Shown: positions 55,582-64,000 of the stretch, piece after piece
Numbering within the stretch: position 1 is the first letter of the stretch
Layout of the letters: each line of letters begins with the position of its first letter
Source of the DNA: an uncultured Actinomycetes bacterium
GTDB lineage: Bacteria > Actinomycetota > Geothermincolia > Fen-727 > JACVIW01
Assembly: GCA_937127245.1 (NCBI GenBank)
Contig: CAKZLU010000033.1
Coordinates: 62,001-126,000 of the forward strand
Length of the DNA: 64,000 bases
Direction of reading: 5' to 3'
Translations under genes and position numbers: made by a program
The notes under the pieces: generated by a model
What the model was told of the DNA's origin: nothing
What the model saw: only the letters and a program-made list of their open reading frames with translations
Database searches by the model: none

Positions 55582-55968
55582 TTATTTGTTTTCTTCTCCA
55601 GCCACGAGTTCCTTGTATTCAGCTGCCGTAAGCAGGTTGTCGAGTTCCGACGGATCGCTAATTTCGACCACAGCGATCCATCCCTTGCCGTACGGGTCTT
55701 CATTGATTATTTCGGGAGCATCAACGACCTCGGAATTGACTTCTTTTATCGTCCCGGAAACAGGTGCGTACAGATCGGCAACAGATTTACGTGACTCTAT
55801 TTCGCCGAAAGGCTCTCCGGCTTCGATTGCGGTACCCCCATCGGGCACCTCTATGAAAACGATTTCTCCAAGCTGTTCTTGGGCGTAATCAGTTATCCCG
55901 ATTGTACCGTCCTCTCTTACCCACATGTGTTCCTTGTGATACTTCAGGTCCTCAGGGAAATTCTCCAT
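55582..55968 (-). CDS. gcvH: glycine cleavage system H protein
   Basis: This 128-residue lipoyl carrier shuttles the aminomethyl group of glycine between GcvP, GcvT and dihydrolipoyl dehydrogenase. The lipoylated lysine is Lys61 in GEIESRKSVADLYAPVSG, the H-protein signature. The start is the ATG at 55968 because AAAGGAGGT lies seven bases before it; an ATG six bases further upstream is too close. GcvT and GcvP are not in the window. LipA (39451) and lpdA (21812) are, so the lipoyl part of the system is close to the one-carbon operon. Confidence 0.94.
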   Translation of the reverse strand: MENFPEDLKYHKEHMWVREDGTIGITDYAQEQLGEIVFIEVPDGGTAIEAGEPFGEIESRKSVADLYAPVSGTIKEVNSEVVDAPEIINEDPYGKGWIAVVEISDPSELDNLLTAAEYKELVAGEENK

Positions 55969-56476
55969 CTCCATACCTCCTTTATGAAATCTTTTGGAAT
56001 ATATCAAATGCTTACGCACTTTTCAATTAAAAACCGCACAGACACGGCAACAATAGCAATTTTCAACCATTGCTTCCGCCAACAGAAAAACAAAAGCCCA
56101 AATTCCGGCTCCGCGGGTAAAGCGTTTGAGCACTTCAGTTAAACTAACTTCGCATTGATTGTAATATCATATCTCAAACGCGGTAATTTACGGGACGAAT
56201 CTGAGAGGGTCAGTTCCTCTGGTTATCGGTTGGTTGTTGGACTGGAAAATACCTTAGGTTATAAGGTCTCCCCAAAAAGGTCTTAACAGGCGGATTTATG
56301 TTCAAACTGAGCGGGAATATGACTGAGGAATCTTTGAAATTTCGCCGCTTTGCATATCGCTTTTACTTAAACGTTTGAACATATCATTCAAACTTTGCTA
56401 AAAACGGGTAAAATTATTCATCAAAGCTGCGGCTATTGTGTGTGATGTTTTTTACTGAAAGAGGAGGCACCCGGGC
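55969..56476. promoter_or_regulatory. 508-base divergent regulatory region before leuC
   Basis: A promoter candidate for leuC is TTAAAC (56139-56144), a 17-base spacer and TAATAT (56162-56167), giving a leader of about 300 bases. Long-range inverted repeats are present: GCGTTTGAG (56122-56130) with CTCAAACGC (56173-56181), and the 11-bp TATGTTCAAAC (56297-56307) with GTTTGAACATA (56373-56383). A further TTCAAAC lies at 56387-56393. A hairpin ACCTTA/TAAGGT lies around 56254-56270. There is no T-box sequence and no leucine-rich leader peptide. The copies could be binding sites of a branched-chain amino acid regulator. Confidence 0.5.
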
Positions 56477-57730
56477 GTGGGCAAAACCATATCCGAAAAG
56501 ATATTTTCAGCTCACGCCGGCCGCGACGTATCGGCCGGCGAAATTGTAATTATCCAGCCCGACTCGATGATGGCTCAAGACGGGACCGCTCCACTTGCCA
56601 TAAGGTCCTTTCAACAGATGGGTGGCGCAAGTCCGAAGTATCCCCGGAGAATCTCTCTCGTGATCGACCACAACGCGCCAAGCCCATCGAGAGCTGTCTC
56701 AAATCTTCACGGGATAATGAGGGATTTTGCCAGAGAGCACAACATCAAATTGTTCGAAATTGGAGAAGGGGTATGCCATCAGCTGATGGTTGAAAGCGGT
56801 CAGGCGTTTCCAGGCGGCCTCGTGATAGGTGCCGATTCTCACACCTGCACGTATGGGGCGCTCAACTGCTTTTCAACAGGGGTAGGGTCCACGGATCTCG
56901 CTGCAGCCATGCTTACAGGTGAACTGTGGTTTATGTGCCCCGAGACGCTCAAGGTATGTTTTAAGGGTAAGCCCAAAGAGGGCGTGTTCGCCAAGGACCT
57001 TGCGCTTGCGATGGTGGCTCGAATCGGTGCGGACGGCGCAAGCTACCTCGCGCTGGAGATAACCGGAGAAGCTATCGAGGAAATGGATATTGACGGACGC
57101 CTTACGATAAGCAATATGGCTGTTGAGGTTGGGGCAAAAACCGGTCTCATGCTTGCTGATGAAAGAACGCTCGATTTCTTGAAAGGGCGGACCGATGAAC
57201 GCTTCGAGCCTGTTTTCCCGGACGATGATGCCGCGTACAGAGATGAGGTCATAATTGATTGCTCAGAAGTCCCTCCGATGGTCGCCTACCCCCATCAGGT
57301 GGATAACGTTTCGCCCGTTGAGGGTGTCGAGGGTATCAAGATCAGCCAGGGTCTTATCGGGACATGCACCAATGGAAGGCTTTCGGACATAAGGGTCGCC
57401 GCAAGGATTTTGAAAGGTAGGAAGGTCGCTCGAGGGGTCAGGCTTATCGTGGCGCCGGCTTCCAGAGAGGTCTTTGGCGGTTCTTTGAAAGAGGGACTAA
57501 TTGATATTCTCGTTGAGGCGGGTGCTTGCATAGTGCCGCCTGGATGCGCATCCTGCGTGGGAACTCATCAGGGTGTGCCCGGTGACGGAGAGAATGTGAT
57601 TTCAACCGCAAACCGCAATTTCAAGGGAAGGATGGGCAACCCGGAGGCCTTCATATATCTTGCCTCACCCGCGACGGTAGCGGCCAGCTCAGTTACAGGA
57701 AAAATAACGGACCCGAGGGTCATGCTGTGA
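56477..57730 (+). CDS. leuC: 3-isopropylmalate dehydratase family, large subunit
   Basis: This 417-residue aconitase-family [4Fe-4S] hydro-lyase is of the short LeuC/HacA type. The cluster cysteines are in GTCTNGRL and PPGCASCVG, and IGADSHTCTYG and PASREVFGG are family motifs. It pairs with the LeuD-like next gene and is presumed to isomerise 2- to 3-isopropylmalate in leucine synthesis. Homoaconitase and dimethylmalate dehydratase are close relatives, so the substrate rests on the ilv/leu context. The start is GTG 56477 after AGGAGGCACC. Confidence 0.9.
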   Translation: MGKTISEKIFSAHAGRDVSAGEIVIIQPDSMMAQDGTAPLAIRSFQQMGGASPKYPRRISLVIDHNAPSPSRAVSNLHGIMRDFAREHNIKLFEIGEGVCHQLMVESGQAFPGGLVIGADSHTCTYGALNCFSTGVGSTDLAAAMLTGELWFMCPETLKVCFKGKPKEGVFAKDLALAMVARIGADGASYLALEITGEAIEEMDIDGRLTISNMAVEVGAKTGLMLADERTLDFLKGRTDERFEPVFPDDDAAYRDEVIIDCSEVPPMVAYPHQVDNVSPVEGVEGIKISQGLIGTCTNGRLSDIRVAARILKGRKVARGVRLIVAPASREVFGGSLKEGLIDILVEAGACIVPPGCASCVGTHQGVPGDGENVISTANRNFKGRMGNPEAFIYLASPATVAASSVTGKITDPRVML

Positions 57731-57767
57731 TTTAGTTAAATGATGAGCTTTAGTAAGCGAGGGGAAA

Positions 57768-58277
57768 ATGATTTTGAGGGGAAAGGCTCATAAGTTCGGT
57801 GATGATATAAACACTGATTACATAATATCCGGCAGGTATAAGTTCAAGACTCTGGATATGGATGAACTTGCCAGACACATAATGGAAGACCTTGACCCGG
57901 AGTTTTACTCGAAACTCGAACCCGGGGATTTCATCGTGGCTGGCAGAAACTTCGGGTGTGGCTCTTCAAGGGAACAGGCGCCGCTCGCGCTGAAGCACGC
58001 GGGGATAGCCGGTGTTATAGCCAAGTCATTCGCGAGGATTTATTTCCGAAACTCGATTAATAACGGACTTCTCGCTTTAATATGCGATACCAGTGAGATA
58101 CGGGACGGGGATTTACTTGAGGTTGACCCAATGGCGGGTACAGTGAAGGACGTGACAAGGGGAATCGAACTTAAATCCAGGTCTATTCCCCCGATCATGA
58201 TGGAAATCTTAAACGAAGGCGGTCTTGTTTCCTATATTAGAAAGAATAAGGGTTTTGATAGGAGTCGGGTTAGTTGA
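57768..58277 (+). CDS. leuD: 3-isopropylmalate dehydratase family, small subunit
   Basis: This 169-residue swivel-domain subunit partners LeuC. The [41 protein letters not shown] and [14 protein letters not shown] segments are typical. The substrate-recognition loop after GRY is KFKT instead of the YLRT or YLV types seen in well-studied archaeal homoaconitase and isopropylmalate isomerase. That leaves specificity open. It lies 37 bases after leuC and 25 bases before the dehydrogenase gene. Confidence 0.88.
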   Translation: MILRGKAHKFGDDINTDYIISGRYKFKTLDMDELARHIMEDLDPEFYSKLEPGDFIVAGRNFGCGSSREQAPLALKHAGIAGVIAKSFARIYFRNSINNGLLALICDTSEIRDGDLLEVDPMAGTVKDVTRGIELKSRSIPPIMMEILNEGGLVSYIRKNKGFDRSRVS

Positions 58278-58302
58278 TTCTTAGATAACTGACGGAGGTT
58301 AA

Positions 58303-59337
58303 ATGGCAAAGAGAAAAGTGACCTTAATACCCGGGGATGGCGTGGGACCTTCCCTCGTTGAGGTAGCAGTTGCCGTGATTGAGGCGGCAGGCGCATCAAT
58401 AGAATGGGACGTAATGCAAGCTGGTGAAGCGGTGATGGATAAGTACGGGACGCCGCTTCCTTCCGAGGTGCTCGAGAACATAAGGGAAAACAAAATAGCC
58501 TACAAGGGTCCCATCACAACCCCTGTGGGGAGCGGATTCCGCAGCGTCAACGTGGCTTTGAGGAAGGAGCTCGAACTTTACGCCTGCGTACGCCCCGCTT
58601 TTTACATTGAGGGAGTGAAAAGCCCTTACAAAGATATTGATCTTGTTGTTGTCAGGGAAAACATGGAAGACCTGTACGCGGGCATAGAGCACATGGTTGT
58701 TGATGGAGTCGCAGAATCCGTGAAAGTCATTACTCGAAAGGGTTCTGAGCGTATCATAAGATTTGCTTTTGAATATGTCCGAAAAAACGGTAGAAAGAAA
58801 CTGACGGTGGTACACAAGGCTAATATCATGAAGCTTACTGACGGATTGTTCCTGAACACAGCCCGCGAGATTGCTCCGGAATATCCCGATGTGGAGTTTG
58901 AGGAGCGAATAGTTGACAATATGTGCATGCAGCTAGTGCAAAAACCTCAGCTCTACGACGTCATGGTAATGCCCAACCTTTACGGCGACCTGATCAGCGA
59001 TCTTTGCGCGGGTTTAATAGGTGGTCTGGGAATCGCGCCGAGCTCAAACCTGGGAGATGGCGATTTGGCCGTTTTTGAGCCAGCACACGGAAGCGCTCCA
59101 AAATATACGGGTCTGGACAAAGTCAATCCCACCGCTCAGATACTTTCCGGGTATTTGATGCTCAAACATATAGGACAGAGTGACGTGGCCCAGAGAGTGC
59201 TCGATGGCGTCTGCCAGGTCATAAAAGAGGGCAAACACGTCACGTATGATCTCGGCGGGAGCGCGGGCACGAAGGAGATGGGAAAGGCAATCATTGAGAA
59301 AATCGAAAAATCATCTGCGCAAGCCGGCAGGTCATAG
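58303..59337 (+). CDS. isocitrate/isopropylmalate dehydrogenase family protein (isocitrate-type motifs)
   Basis: This 344-residue beta-decarboxylating dehydrogenase sits where leuB is expected, but its motifs look like isocitrate dehydrogenase. The substrate segment is [20 protein letters not shown] with Ser81 and Asn83, as in the SLNVALR motif of isocitrate dehydrogenase, where isopropylmalate dehydrogenase has a leucine-rich E-x-x-LL segment. The coenzyme region [15 protein letters not shown] has Lys267 and Tyr268 at the places that favour NADP in E. coli isocitrate dehydrogenase. Metal-binding Asp230 and Asp234 and Lys172 are intact. It may be a NADP isocitrate dehydrogenase, a diverged LeuB or a bifunctional enzyme. 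ATG 58303 follows CGGAGG. Confidence 0.85.
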   Translation: MAKRKVTLIPGDGVGPSLVEVAVAVIEAAGASIEWDVMQAGEAVMDKYGTPLPSEVLENIRENKIAYKGPITTPVGSGFRSVNVALRKELELYACVRPAFYIEGVKSPYKDIDLVVVRENMEDLYAGIEHMVVDGVAESVKVITRKGSERIIRFAFEYVRKNGRKKLTVVHKANIMKLTDGLFLNTAREIAPEYPDVEFEERIVDNMCMQLVQKPQLYDVMVMPNLYGDLISDLCAGLIGGLGIAPSSNLGDGDLAVFEPAHGSAPKYTGLDKVNPTAQILSGYLMLKHIGQSDVAQRVLDGVCQVIKEGKHVTYDLGGSAGTKEMGKAIIEKIEKSSAQAGRS

Positions 59338-59423
59338 AATTCTTTGCAAGATGCCTGTTTTCGAGGCGTGCTTTCCGTTATTAATTTTATGCGGGCGAGC
59401 GCAATTTTGGAGGTGTGTTAACC

Positions 59424-61088
59424 TTGAGAAGCGATGTTATGAAATCCGGGAGACAAAGAGCGGGACACCGTTCACTTCTGAAAGCACTCGGTCTTGGTGA
59501 TGAGGAGATATCCAAACCCATCGTGGGAATAGCCGGGTCGGCGAACTCCATAGTTCCCGGTCATATTCATCTTGAATCCATCAACCGCGCCGTCGCGGAG
59601 GGGTTGATAGCCGGCGGCTGCACACCTGTCATTTTCAACACGATCGGTGTTTGCGACGGTCTTACCATGGGACATGCAGGCATGAAGTATTCTCTTCCCT
59701 CCAGGGAGATAATAAGTTATACGGTCGAAATCATGGTTCAGGCGCACGCTCTTGACGGGGTTGTGCTCGTGCCCAACTGCGACAAAATCATTCCAGGGAT
59801 GCTCATGGCTGCGGCAAGGCTGAAGGTACCTGCTGCTTTGGTCAGCGGAGGTCCAATGCTTGCCGGCATCTGCGGAGATGAAAAACTCGACCTTGTCAGG
59901 GTGATGGAATACGCCGCCAACGATTCGCTCAGTGATGAGGACTTAAAAGAGATCGAGGATCTTGCATGTCCGACCGCGGGTTGTTGCGCCGGTCTGTTTA
60001 CCGCGAACAGCATGAATTGCCTGTCGGAGGCTTTGGGCATCGCCCTTCCGGGCAACGGTACGGTGCCGGCGGTTGAGTCCGGGAGAATCAGACTTGCGCG
60101 CGAAACGGGAAAGGCTGTTGCTCATATGGTCAAGGAGGGTAGAACCGTAGAGCCTATATTCAGCGAAAAAGCTTTCAGAAACGCTCTGGCGGTTGATATG
60201 GCAATAGGGGGCTCCACAAACTCGCTTCTTCACCTGCCGGCGATCGCCCGCGAGGCTGGAATCAAGCTTGACTTGGGTGAAATTGACCGCATCTGCTGGC
60301 AGACTCCCAACTTGTGCAGGATAGCGCCTTCCGGCGGAAGCAAGTTTCACATGGAGGATTTACACAGGGCGGGCGGAATTCCGGCGGTCTTGGGAGAGCT
60401 TGCCGAAATCGGAGCGGTTGATTTGGATGTTCCAACCGTGGCTGGCAAAACACTTTCGGAACTTGTTGGTAGTGCCCGCAGCCTCAACATTCAAGTCATC
60501 AGGACCGCAAACGAGCCGTTCTCACCGAAAGGGGGTCTCGCGGTTCTTAGGGGTTCTTTAGCTCCGGAGGGCGCAGTTGTTAAGGATGCTGCGATGGGAG
60601 AGAAGATGCGGTCACATCGCGGTCCGGCAAGAGTTTTCGATTCAGAGGAAGATGCTATTGCCGCCATAAGGGGAGGAAAAATAAACAAAGGCGACGTGAT
60701 AATAATAAGATATGAAGGACCGAAGGGCGGACCTGGAATGAGGGAGATGCTTCTTCCGACAGCCACCATTGCCGGAATGGGTCTTGCAGATGAAGTTCTG
60801 CTCATAACGGATGGCAGGTTTTCGGGGGGCACCCGTGGAGGGGCTGTCGGTCATGTTTCCCCTGAAGCCGCCGCCGGTGGACCAATCGCCTTCGTGGAGG
60901 AGGGGGACCCGATTCAGATAGATGTTGACTCAAGAAGACTGGATATACTGGTGGACGAAAAAGAGATTGACGCAAGACGCAGCGCTTGGGCTGGTCCGCC
61001 CCGAAAAGAGTTGAAGGGCGTGCTCGCGGTTTACGAAAAGCTCGTTGAAAGCGCTTCAACTGGCGCTATTTTGAGGACGGATGACTGA
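59424..61088 (+). CDS. ilvD: dihydroxyacid dehydratase
   Basis: This 554-residue Fe-S dehydratase makes the 2-oxoacid precursors of valine and isoleucine. The cluster cysteines are in [12 protein letters not shown] and [19 protein letters not shown], with NTIGVCDGL upstream, and the C-terminal [14 protein letters not shown] segment is standard. I chose TTG 59424, nine bases after GGAGG; GTG 59415 is too close. It lies 86 bases after the dehydrogenase and leads the ilvD-B-N-C series. Confidence 0.95.
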   Translation: MRSDVMKSGRQRAGHRSLLKALGLGDEEISKPIVGIAGSANSIVPGHIHLESINRAVAEGLIAGGCTPVIFNTIGVCDGLTMGHAGMKYSLPSREIISYTVEIMVQAHALDGVVLVPNCDKIIPGMLMAAARLKVPAALVSGGPMLAGICGDEKLDLVRVMEYAANDSLSDEDLKEIEDLACPTAGCCAGLFTANSMNCLSEALGIALPGNGTVPAVESGRIRLARETGKAVAHMVKEGRTVEPIFSEKAFRNALAVDMAIGGSTNSLLHLPAIAREAGIKLDLGEIDRICWQTPNLCRIAPSGGSKFHMEDLHRAGGIPAVLGELAEIGAVDLDVPTVAGKTLSELVGSARSLNIQVIRTANEPFSPKGGLAVLRGSLAPEGAVVKDAAMGEKMRSHRGPARVFDSEEDAIAAIRGGKINKGDVIIIRYEGPKGGPGMREMLLPTATIAGMGLADEVLLITDGRFSGGTRGGAVGHVSPEAAAGGPIAFVEEGDPIQIDVDSRRLDILVDEKEIDARRSAWAGPPRKELKGVLAVYEKLVESASTGAILRTDD

Positions 61089-61153
61089 GTTGCTGAGCAG
61101 GCGGATTTTTAAGATTTGGCGGTGTTACCGGTGATTGGAACGGAGGTACTTAA

Positions 61154-62848
61154 TTGAAGATGACAGGTGCGCAGGCTCTCGTCAAGAGCCTCGAACTGGA
61201 GGGAGTGGAAGTTGTTTTTGGTTATCCCGGCGGTGTTATGTTGCCCATTTATGATGTCCTGATTGACTCGAAGATAAGGCATATTCTCACGAGGCACGAG
61301 CAGGGAGCGGCTCATGCGGCGGATGGATATGCAAGGGCGACTGGAAAAGTTGGCGTTTGCATGGCCACAAGCGGGCCGGGGGCGACGAATCTCGTTACCG
61401 GTATAGCCACCGCTCACATGGACTCGCAACCGATCATCGCGATCACCGGACAGGTCGCCACTCACATGATTGGCACTGACGCTTTTCAGGAAGCCGACAC
61501 TACGGGCATCACACTTCCGATTGTCAAACACAACTATCTCCTCAAAGACCCGAGGGAGATACCCTATGTGATTCAGGAGGCTTTTCTTATTGCTTCGACG
61601 GGCAGGCGGGGGCCGGTTCTTATAGACGTGCCCGTGGACGTATCGAGGGGAACTCTTGATTTCAAGTATCCGGAGAAAAGAACATCCCTGCCTGGCTACA
61701 AGCCCACGACGAAGGGTCACTCCCGTCAGATAAAAGAAGCAGCAAAACTCATATTGAAAGCGACAAGACCCGTTATATACACCGGCGGCGGCGTGATCGC
61801 TTCCGGTGCCTCGGCTGAACTTGCCACTCTTGCCAAAATGCTCGATATACCGGTGACAACAACTCTCATGGGTAAGGGAGCGTTTCCGGAAACGCACCGA
61901 CTGTCGCTTGGGATGCTTGGAATGCACGGCACTTCTTATGCTAACTACGTGATGATGAAAACCGACCTAATCATCGCCGTGGGCGCTCGTTTTGACGACA
62001 GGATAACGGGCAGACTTGACACTTTCGCCCCTCATGCGAGGGTAATCCATATCGATATCGATCCCGCTGAGATAGGCAAGAACGTAGCGGTAGACGTGCC
62101 GATTGTGGGTGATGCGAAGTTAATCCTGAAGGAACTAGTGGCGGCGCTCAAAGGGTCATCCTCTGTTGCGGAGCGCCCTGATATAAGACCGTGGCTGAAA
62201 CAGATTGACGAGTGGAAGAAGGAATACCCTTTGGTTATCCCGTCAGACGGACTCAAACCCCAGTTCGTTATCGACACGATTTACAGGGTGACCAAAGGGA
62301 AAGCGCTTGTTGTTACTGATGTTGGTCAGCATCAGATGTGGACAGCGCAGTTTTATAAAATTTCCAAACCCAGGCAGTTCATATCATCAGGTGGTCTTGG
62401 CACCATGGGATTTGGTCTTCCCGCAGCAATCGGAGCCAAGATAGGGAGACCGAAAGATAGGGTCATTCACATAGCCGGGGACGGATCCTTTCAGATGACC
62501 GTTCAGGAACTCGCGACTGCCGTGCTGAACAATGTATCCATAACAATGGCTGTCATAAACAACGGGTATCTGGGAATGGTCAGACAGTGGCAGGAATTGT
62601 TCTATAACAAGAGGTACGCTCATACGTGCCTAAGAAGGGGCGAATCACCAGACTTCGTGAAACTCGCTGAGGCATACTGCGCCAAGGGCATCAGAGTAAC
62701 CGAGCCGGATGAGGTCGAGCCCGCGCTCTTGAGAGCGATGAGGGAAGAAGGTCCTTTCCTGATCGATTTTGTAGTGGATTCCGAGGAGAATGTGTTTCCG
62801 ATGGTGGCGCCGGGGGCCTCGCTCGATGACATGATTGGGGGTAAATGA
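61154..62848 (+). CDS. ilvB: acetolactate synthase large subunit
   Basis: This 564-residue thiamine-diphosphate enzyme condenses pyruvate with pyruvate or 2-oxobutyrate. The catalytic glutamate is in TRHEQGAAHAADGYARATGK, the FAD/central domain includes ALLGMLGMHGT-like and VGARFDDRITG segments, and the ThDP motif is GDGSFQMTVQELATAVLNN. It starts at TTG 61154 with GGAGG seven bases upstream. The regulatory subunit gene follows with no gap. Confidence 0.96.
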   Translation: MKMTGAQALVKSLELEGVEVVFGYPGGVMLPIYDVLIDSKIRHILTRHEQGAAHAADGYARATGKVGVCMATSGPGATNLVTGIATAHMDSQPIIAITGQVATHMIGTDAFQEADTTGITLPIVKHNYLLKDPREIPYVIQEAFLIASTGRRGPVLIDVPVDVSRGTLDFKYPEKRTSLPGYKPTTKGHSRQIKEAAKLILKATRPVIYTGGGVIASGASAELATLAKMLDIPVTTTLMGKGAFPETHRLSLGMLGMHGTSYANYVMMKTDLIIAVGARFDDRITGRLDTFAPHARVIHIDIDPAEIGKNVAVDVPIVGDAKLILKELVAALKGSSSVAERPDIRPWLKQIDEWKKEYPLVIPSDGLKPQFVIDTIYRVTKGKALVVTDVGQHQMWTAQFYKISKPRQFISSGGLGTMGFGLPAAIGAKIGRPKDRVIHIAGDGSFQMTVQELATAVLNNVSITMAVINNGYLGMVRQWQELFYNKRYAHTCLRRGESPDFVKLAEAYCAKGIRVTEPDEVEPALLRAMREEGPFLIDFVVDSEENVFPMVAPGASLDDMIGGK

Positions 62849-62849
62849 G

Positions 62850-63323
62850 TTGAAGCACACCCTTTCGGTATTAGTTGAGAACAAGCCGGGAGTTCTTGCG
62901 AGAGTCGCGGGACTTTTTTCCAGGAGGGGTTTCAACATAGACAGCCTCGCGGTCGGGGTAACTGAACGCGACGACGTTTCAAGGATAACCGTTGTCGTTG
63001 ATGTTGAGGAGCACTCGCTCGAGCAGGTTTACAAACAACTTAACAAGCTCATAAACGTGCTTAAGGTTATTGATTTGCCCCCTGATGGCAGCGTAATACG
63101 TGAACTTGTGCTCATAAAAGTCAAAGCGGACGCCAAATCCCGCGCGGAAATAATAGAGATTGTCGACATCTTTCGCGGGAAGATAGTCGATGTAGGGAAA
63201 GACACTCTCACAATTGAGGTAACGGGCACAGGTACCAAACTTAGGGCTTTCGAAGATCTCATGAAATCCTACGGAATCGTCGAACTTGTAAGAACGGGAA
63301 TGGTGGCGCTTCCGCGCGGTTAG
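62850..63323 (+). CDS. ilvN: acetolactate synthase small (regulatory) subunit
   Basis: This 157-residue subunit carries an N-terminal ACT domain (HTLSVLVENKPGVLARVAGLF with RRGFNIDSLAVG) and the ALS_ss C-terminal domain ending in GIVELVRTGMVALPRG. It confers valine feedback control on IlvB. I prefer TTG 62850, just after the ilvB stop and behind GGGGG, over TTG 62835, which overlaps ilvB. Confidence 0.94.
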   Translation: MKHTLSVLVENKPGVLARVAGLFSRRGFNIDSLAVGVTERDDVSRITVVVDVEEHSLEQVYKQLNKLINVLKVIDLPPDGSVIRELVLIKVKADAKSRAEIIEIVDIFRGKIVDVGKDTLTIEVTGTGTKLRAFEDLMKSYGIVELVRTGMVALPRG

Positions 63324-63393
63324 ACGAATCCCTCATGAATTTTTCAAATGAAAGCGTTTTTGGTTTTGGGCGTGAGTTAGGATGGGAGGCAAA

Positions 63394-64000
63394 ATGGCAA
63401 AGGTATATTACGAAAATGATGTCAATCCGGATGCTATAAGAGGCGAGAAAATAGCCGTAATCGGTTATGGGAATCAGGGGCATGCGCACGCGCAGAATCT
63501 AAAGGACAGCGGTCTTGATGTTATCGTGGGGCTAAGGCGCGATGATCCCGGAATCGAGACAGCGAAATCCGATGGCTTGAACGTTCTGCCGATCGAGGAG
63601 GCTTCCGAGCAAGCGGACATGATTATGATTCTGATTCCTGACGACCGGCAGCCCGGCGTCTATGATGAATTCATAAAGCCGGGTTTGAAGGAAGGCAACG
63701 CGCTGCTTTTCGCTCACGGTTTCAACATACACTACAACCAGATCGTTCCCCCTGACTACATTGACGTGATGATGATTGCTCCCAAGGGACCGGGTGTCAT
63801 CGTGAGAGAATCTTACAAGGAAGGAAATGGAGTACCCGCTTTAGTTGCGGTTGAGCAGGATTCTACGGGAAGGGCTTTGGACAGGGCGCTCGCATACGCA
63901 TGGGGAATAGGGGCTACCCGTGCGGGGGTCATCCAGACGACTTTCAAAGAGGAAACGGAAACTGACCTATTCGGCGAGCAGGTTGTCTTGTGCGGTGGCA
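63394..64000 (+). CDS. ilvC: ketol-acid reductoisomerase (truncated by the window end)
   Basis: The first 202 codons of IlvC are present and the rest lies beyond the window. It should convert acetolactate to 2,3-dihydroxyisovalerate. The nucleotide motif [18 protein letters not shown] (near 23-40) and FAHGFNIHY and APKGPG are typical. The beta2-alphaB loop after VGLR reads RDDPGIE in place of the usual KGS or RGS-type sequence that binds the NADPH phosphate. Acidic residues there suggest NADH use. It starts at ATG 63394 behind GGGAGG, 70 bases after ilvN. Confidence 0.93.
   Translation, partial: MAKVYYENDVNPDAIRGEKIAVIGYGNQGHAHAQNLKDSGLDVIVGLRRDDPGIETAKSDGLNVLPIEEASEQADMIMILIPDDRQPGVYDEFIKPGLKEGNALLFAHGFNIHYNQIVPPDYIDVMMIAPKGPGVIVRESYKEGNGVPALVAVEQDSTGRALDRALAYAWGIGATRAGVIQTTFKEETETDLFGEQVVLCGG

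Noticed and set aside
56298-56378. Short open frame of 26 codons in the leuC leader
   Set aside because: It overlaps the inverted repeats, has only a weak AGGCGG upstream and no enrichment in leucine or valine codons; coding is not supported.
56168-56476. T-box or leucine attenuator before leuC
   Set aside because: There is no TGGNACCGCG-type T-box sequence, no run of leucine codons and no terminator with a T run in the leader.

Overview
The window looks like one uninterrupted stretch of chromosome from a strictly anaerobic bacterium with a complete Wood-Ljungdahl pathway. GC is moderate by eye, TTG and GTG starts are common, and most genes have strong AAGGAGG-type ribosome binding sites. 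No rRNA, tRNA, CRISPR, transposase, integrase or phage gene was found. A methyltransferase-GH57-GT4 operon in the same order as the mycobacterial methylglucose lipopolysaccharide genes hints at a deep, anaerobic actinobacterial lineage, but taxonomy is an inference. The pathway could run towards acetyl-CoA synthesis or in reverse (oxidation); the sequence does not decide this.

Layout. 1-5310: cob(I)alamin adenosyltransferase, a two-subunit B12-dependent acyl-CoA mutase (active-site residues of the isobutyryl-CoA type), enoyl-CoA hydratase and acyl-CoA dehydrogenase, closed by a strong terminator. 5417-8924: methyltransferase, hexapeptide acyltransferase, GalT-like nucleotidyltransferase and Lgt. 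9025-13994 (minus strand): FAD oxidoreductase, methyltransferase, GH57 branching enzyme and GT4 glucosyltransferase. 14231-19187: diacylglycerol-kinase-like protein, two iron-alcohol-dehydrogenase-family proteins and MnmA. 19407-23218: two of the three genes for methanogen-type homocysteine synthesis, a hydrolase and dihydrolipoyl dehydrogenase. 23743-46488: from a near-consensus promoter, fhs, RACo, cooC, fchA, folD, acsD, cooS, acsB, acsC, metV, metF, a folate-independent methionine synthase, lipA, acsE, and a NuoE/NuoF/selenocysteine formate dehydrogenase. 46559-53764: the UPF0280 (third homocysteine) gene, lepB, ligA and gatCAB. 53790-55968 (minus): archaeal-type PEP carboxylase and gcvH. 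56477-64000: leuC, leuD, an isocitrate-type dehydrogenase, ilvD, ilvB, ilvN and a truncated ilvC.

How the genes fit together. Formate dehydrogenase, Fhs, FchA, FolD, MetFV and AcsE reduce CO2 on tetrahydrofolate to a methyl group and pass it to the corrinoid protein AcsCD, which RACo reactivates. CooS makes CO, and AcsB joins CO, methyl and CoA. The core methionine synthase probably takes methyl groups from the same corrinoid protein, and its homocysteine can be made from aspartate semialdehyde and sulfide by the COG1900/ferredoxin/UPF0280 set. LipA, GcvH and dihydrolipoyl dehydrogenase link the one-carbon pool to glycine cleavage. PEP carboxylase and the ilv/leu operon turn acetyl-CoA-derived carbon into oxaloacetate and branched-chain amino acids. 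Functions are assigned from motifs read directly; no database search was run.
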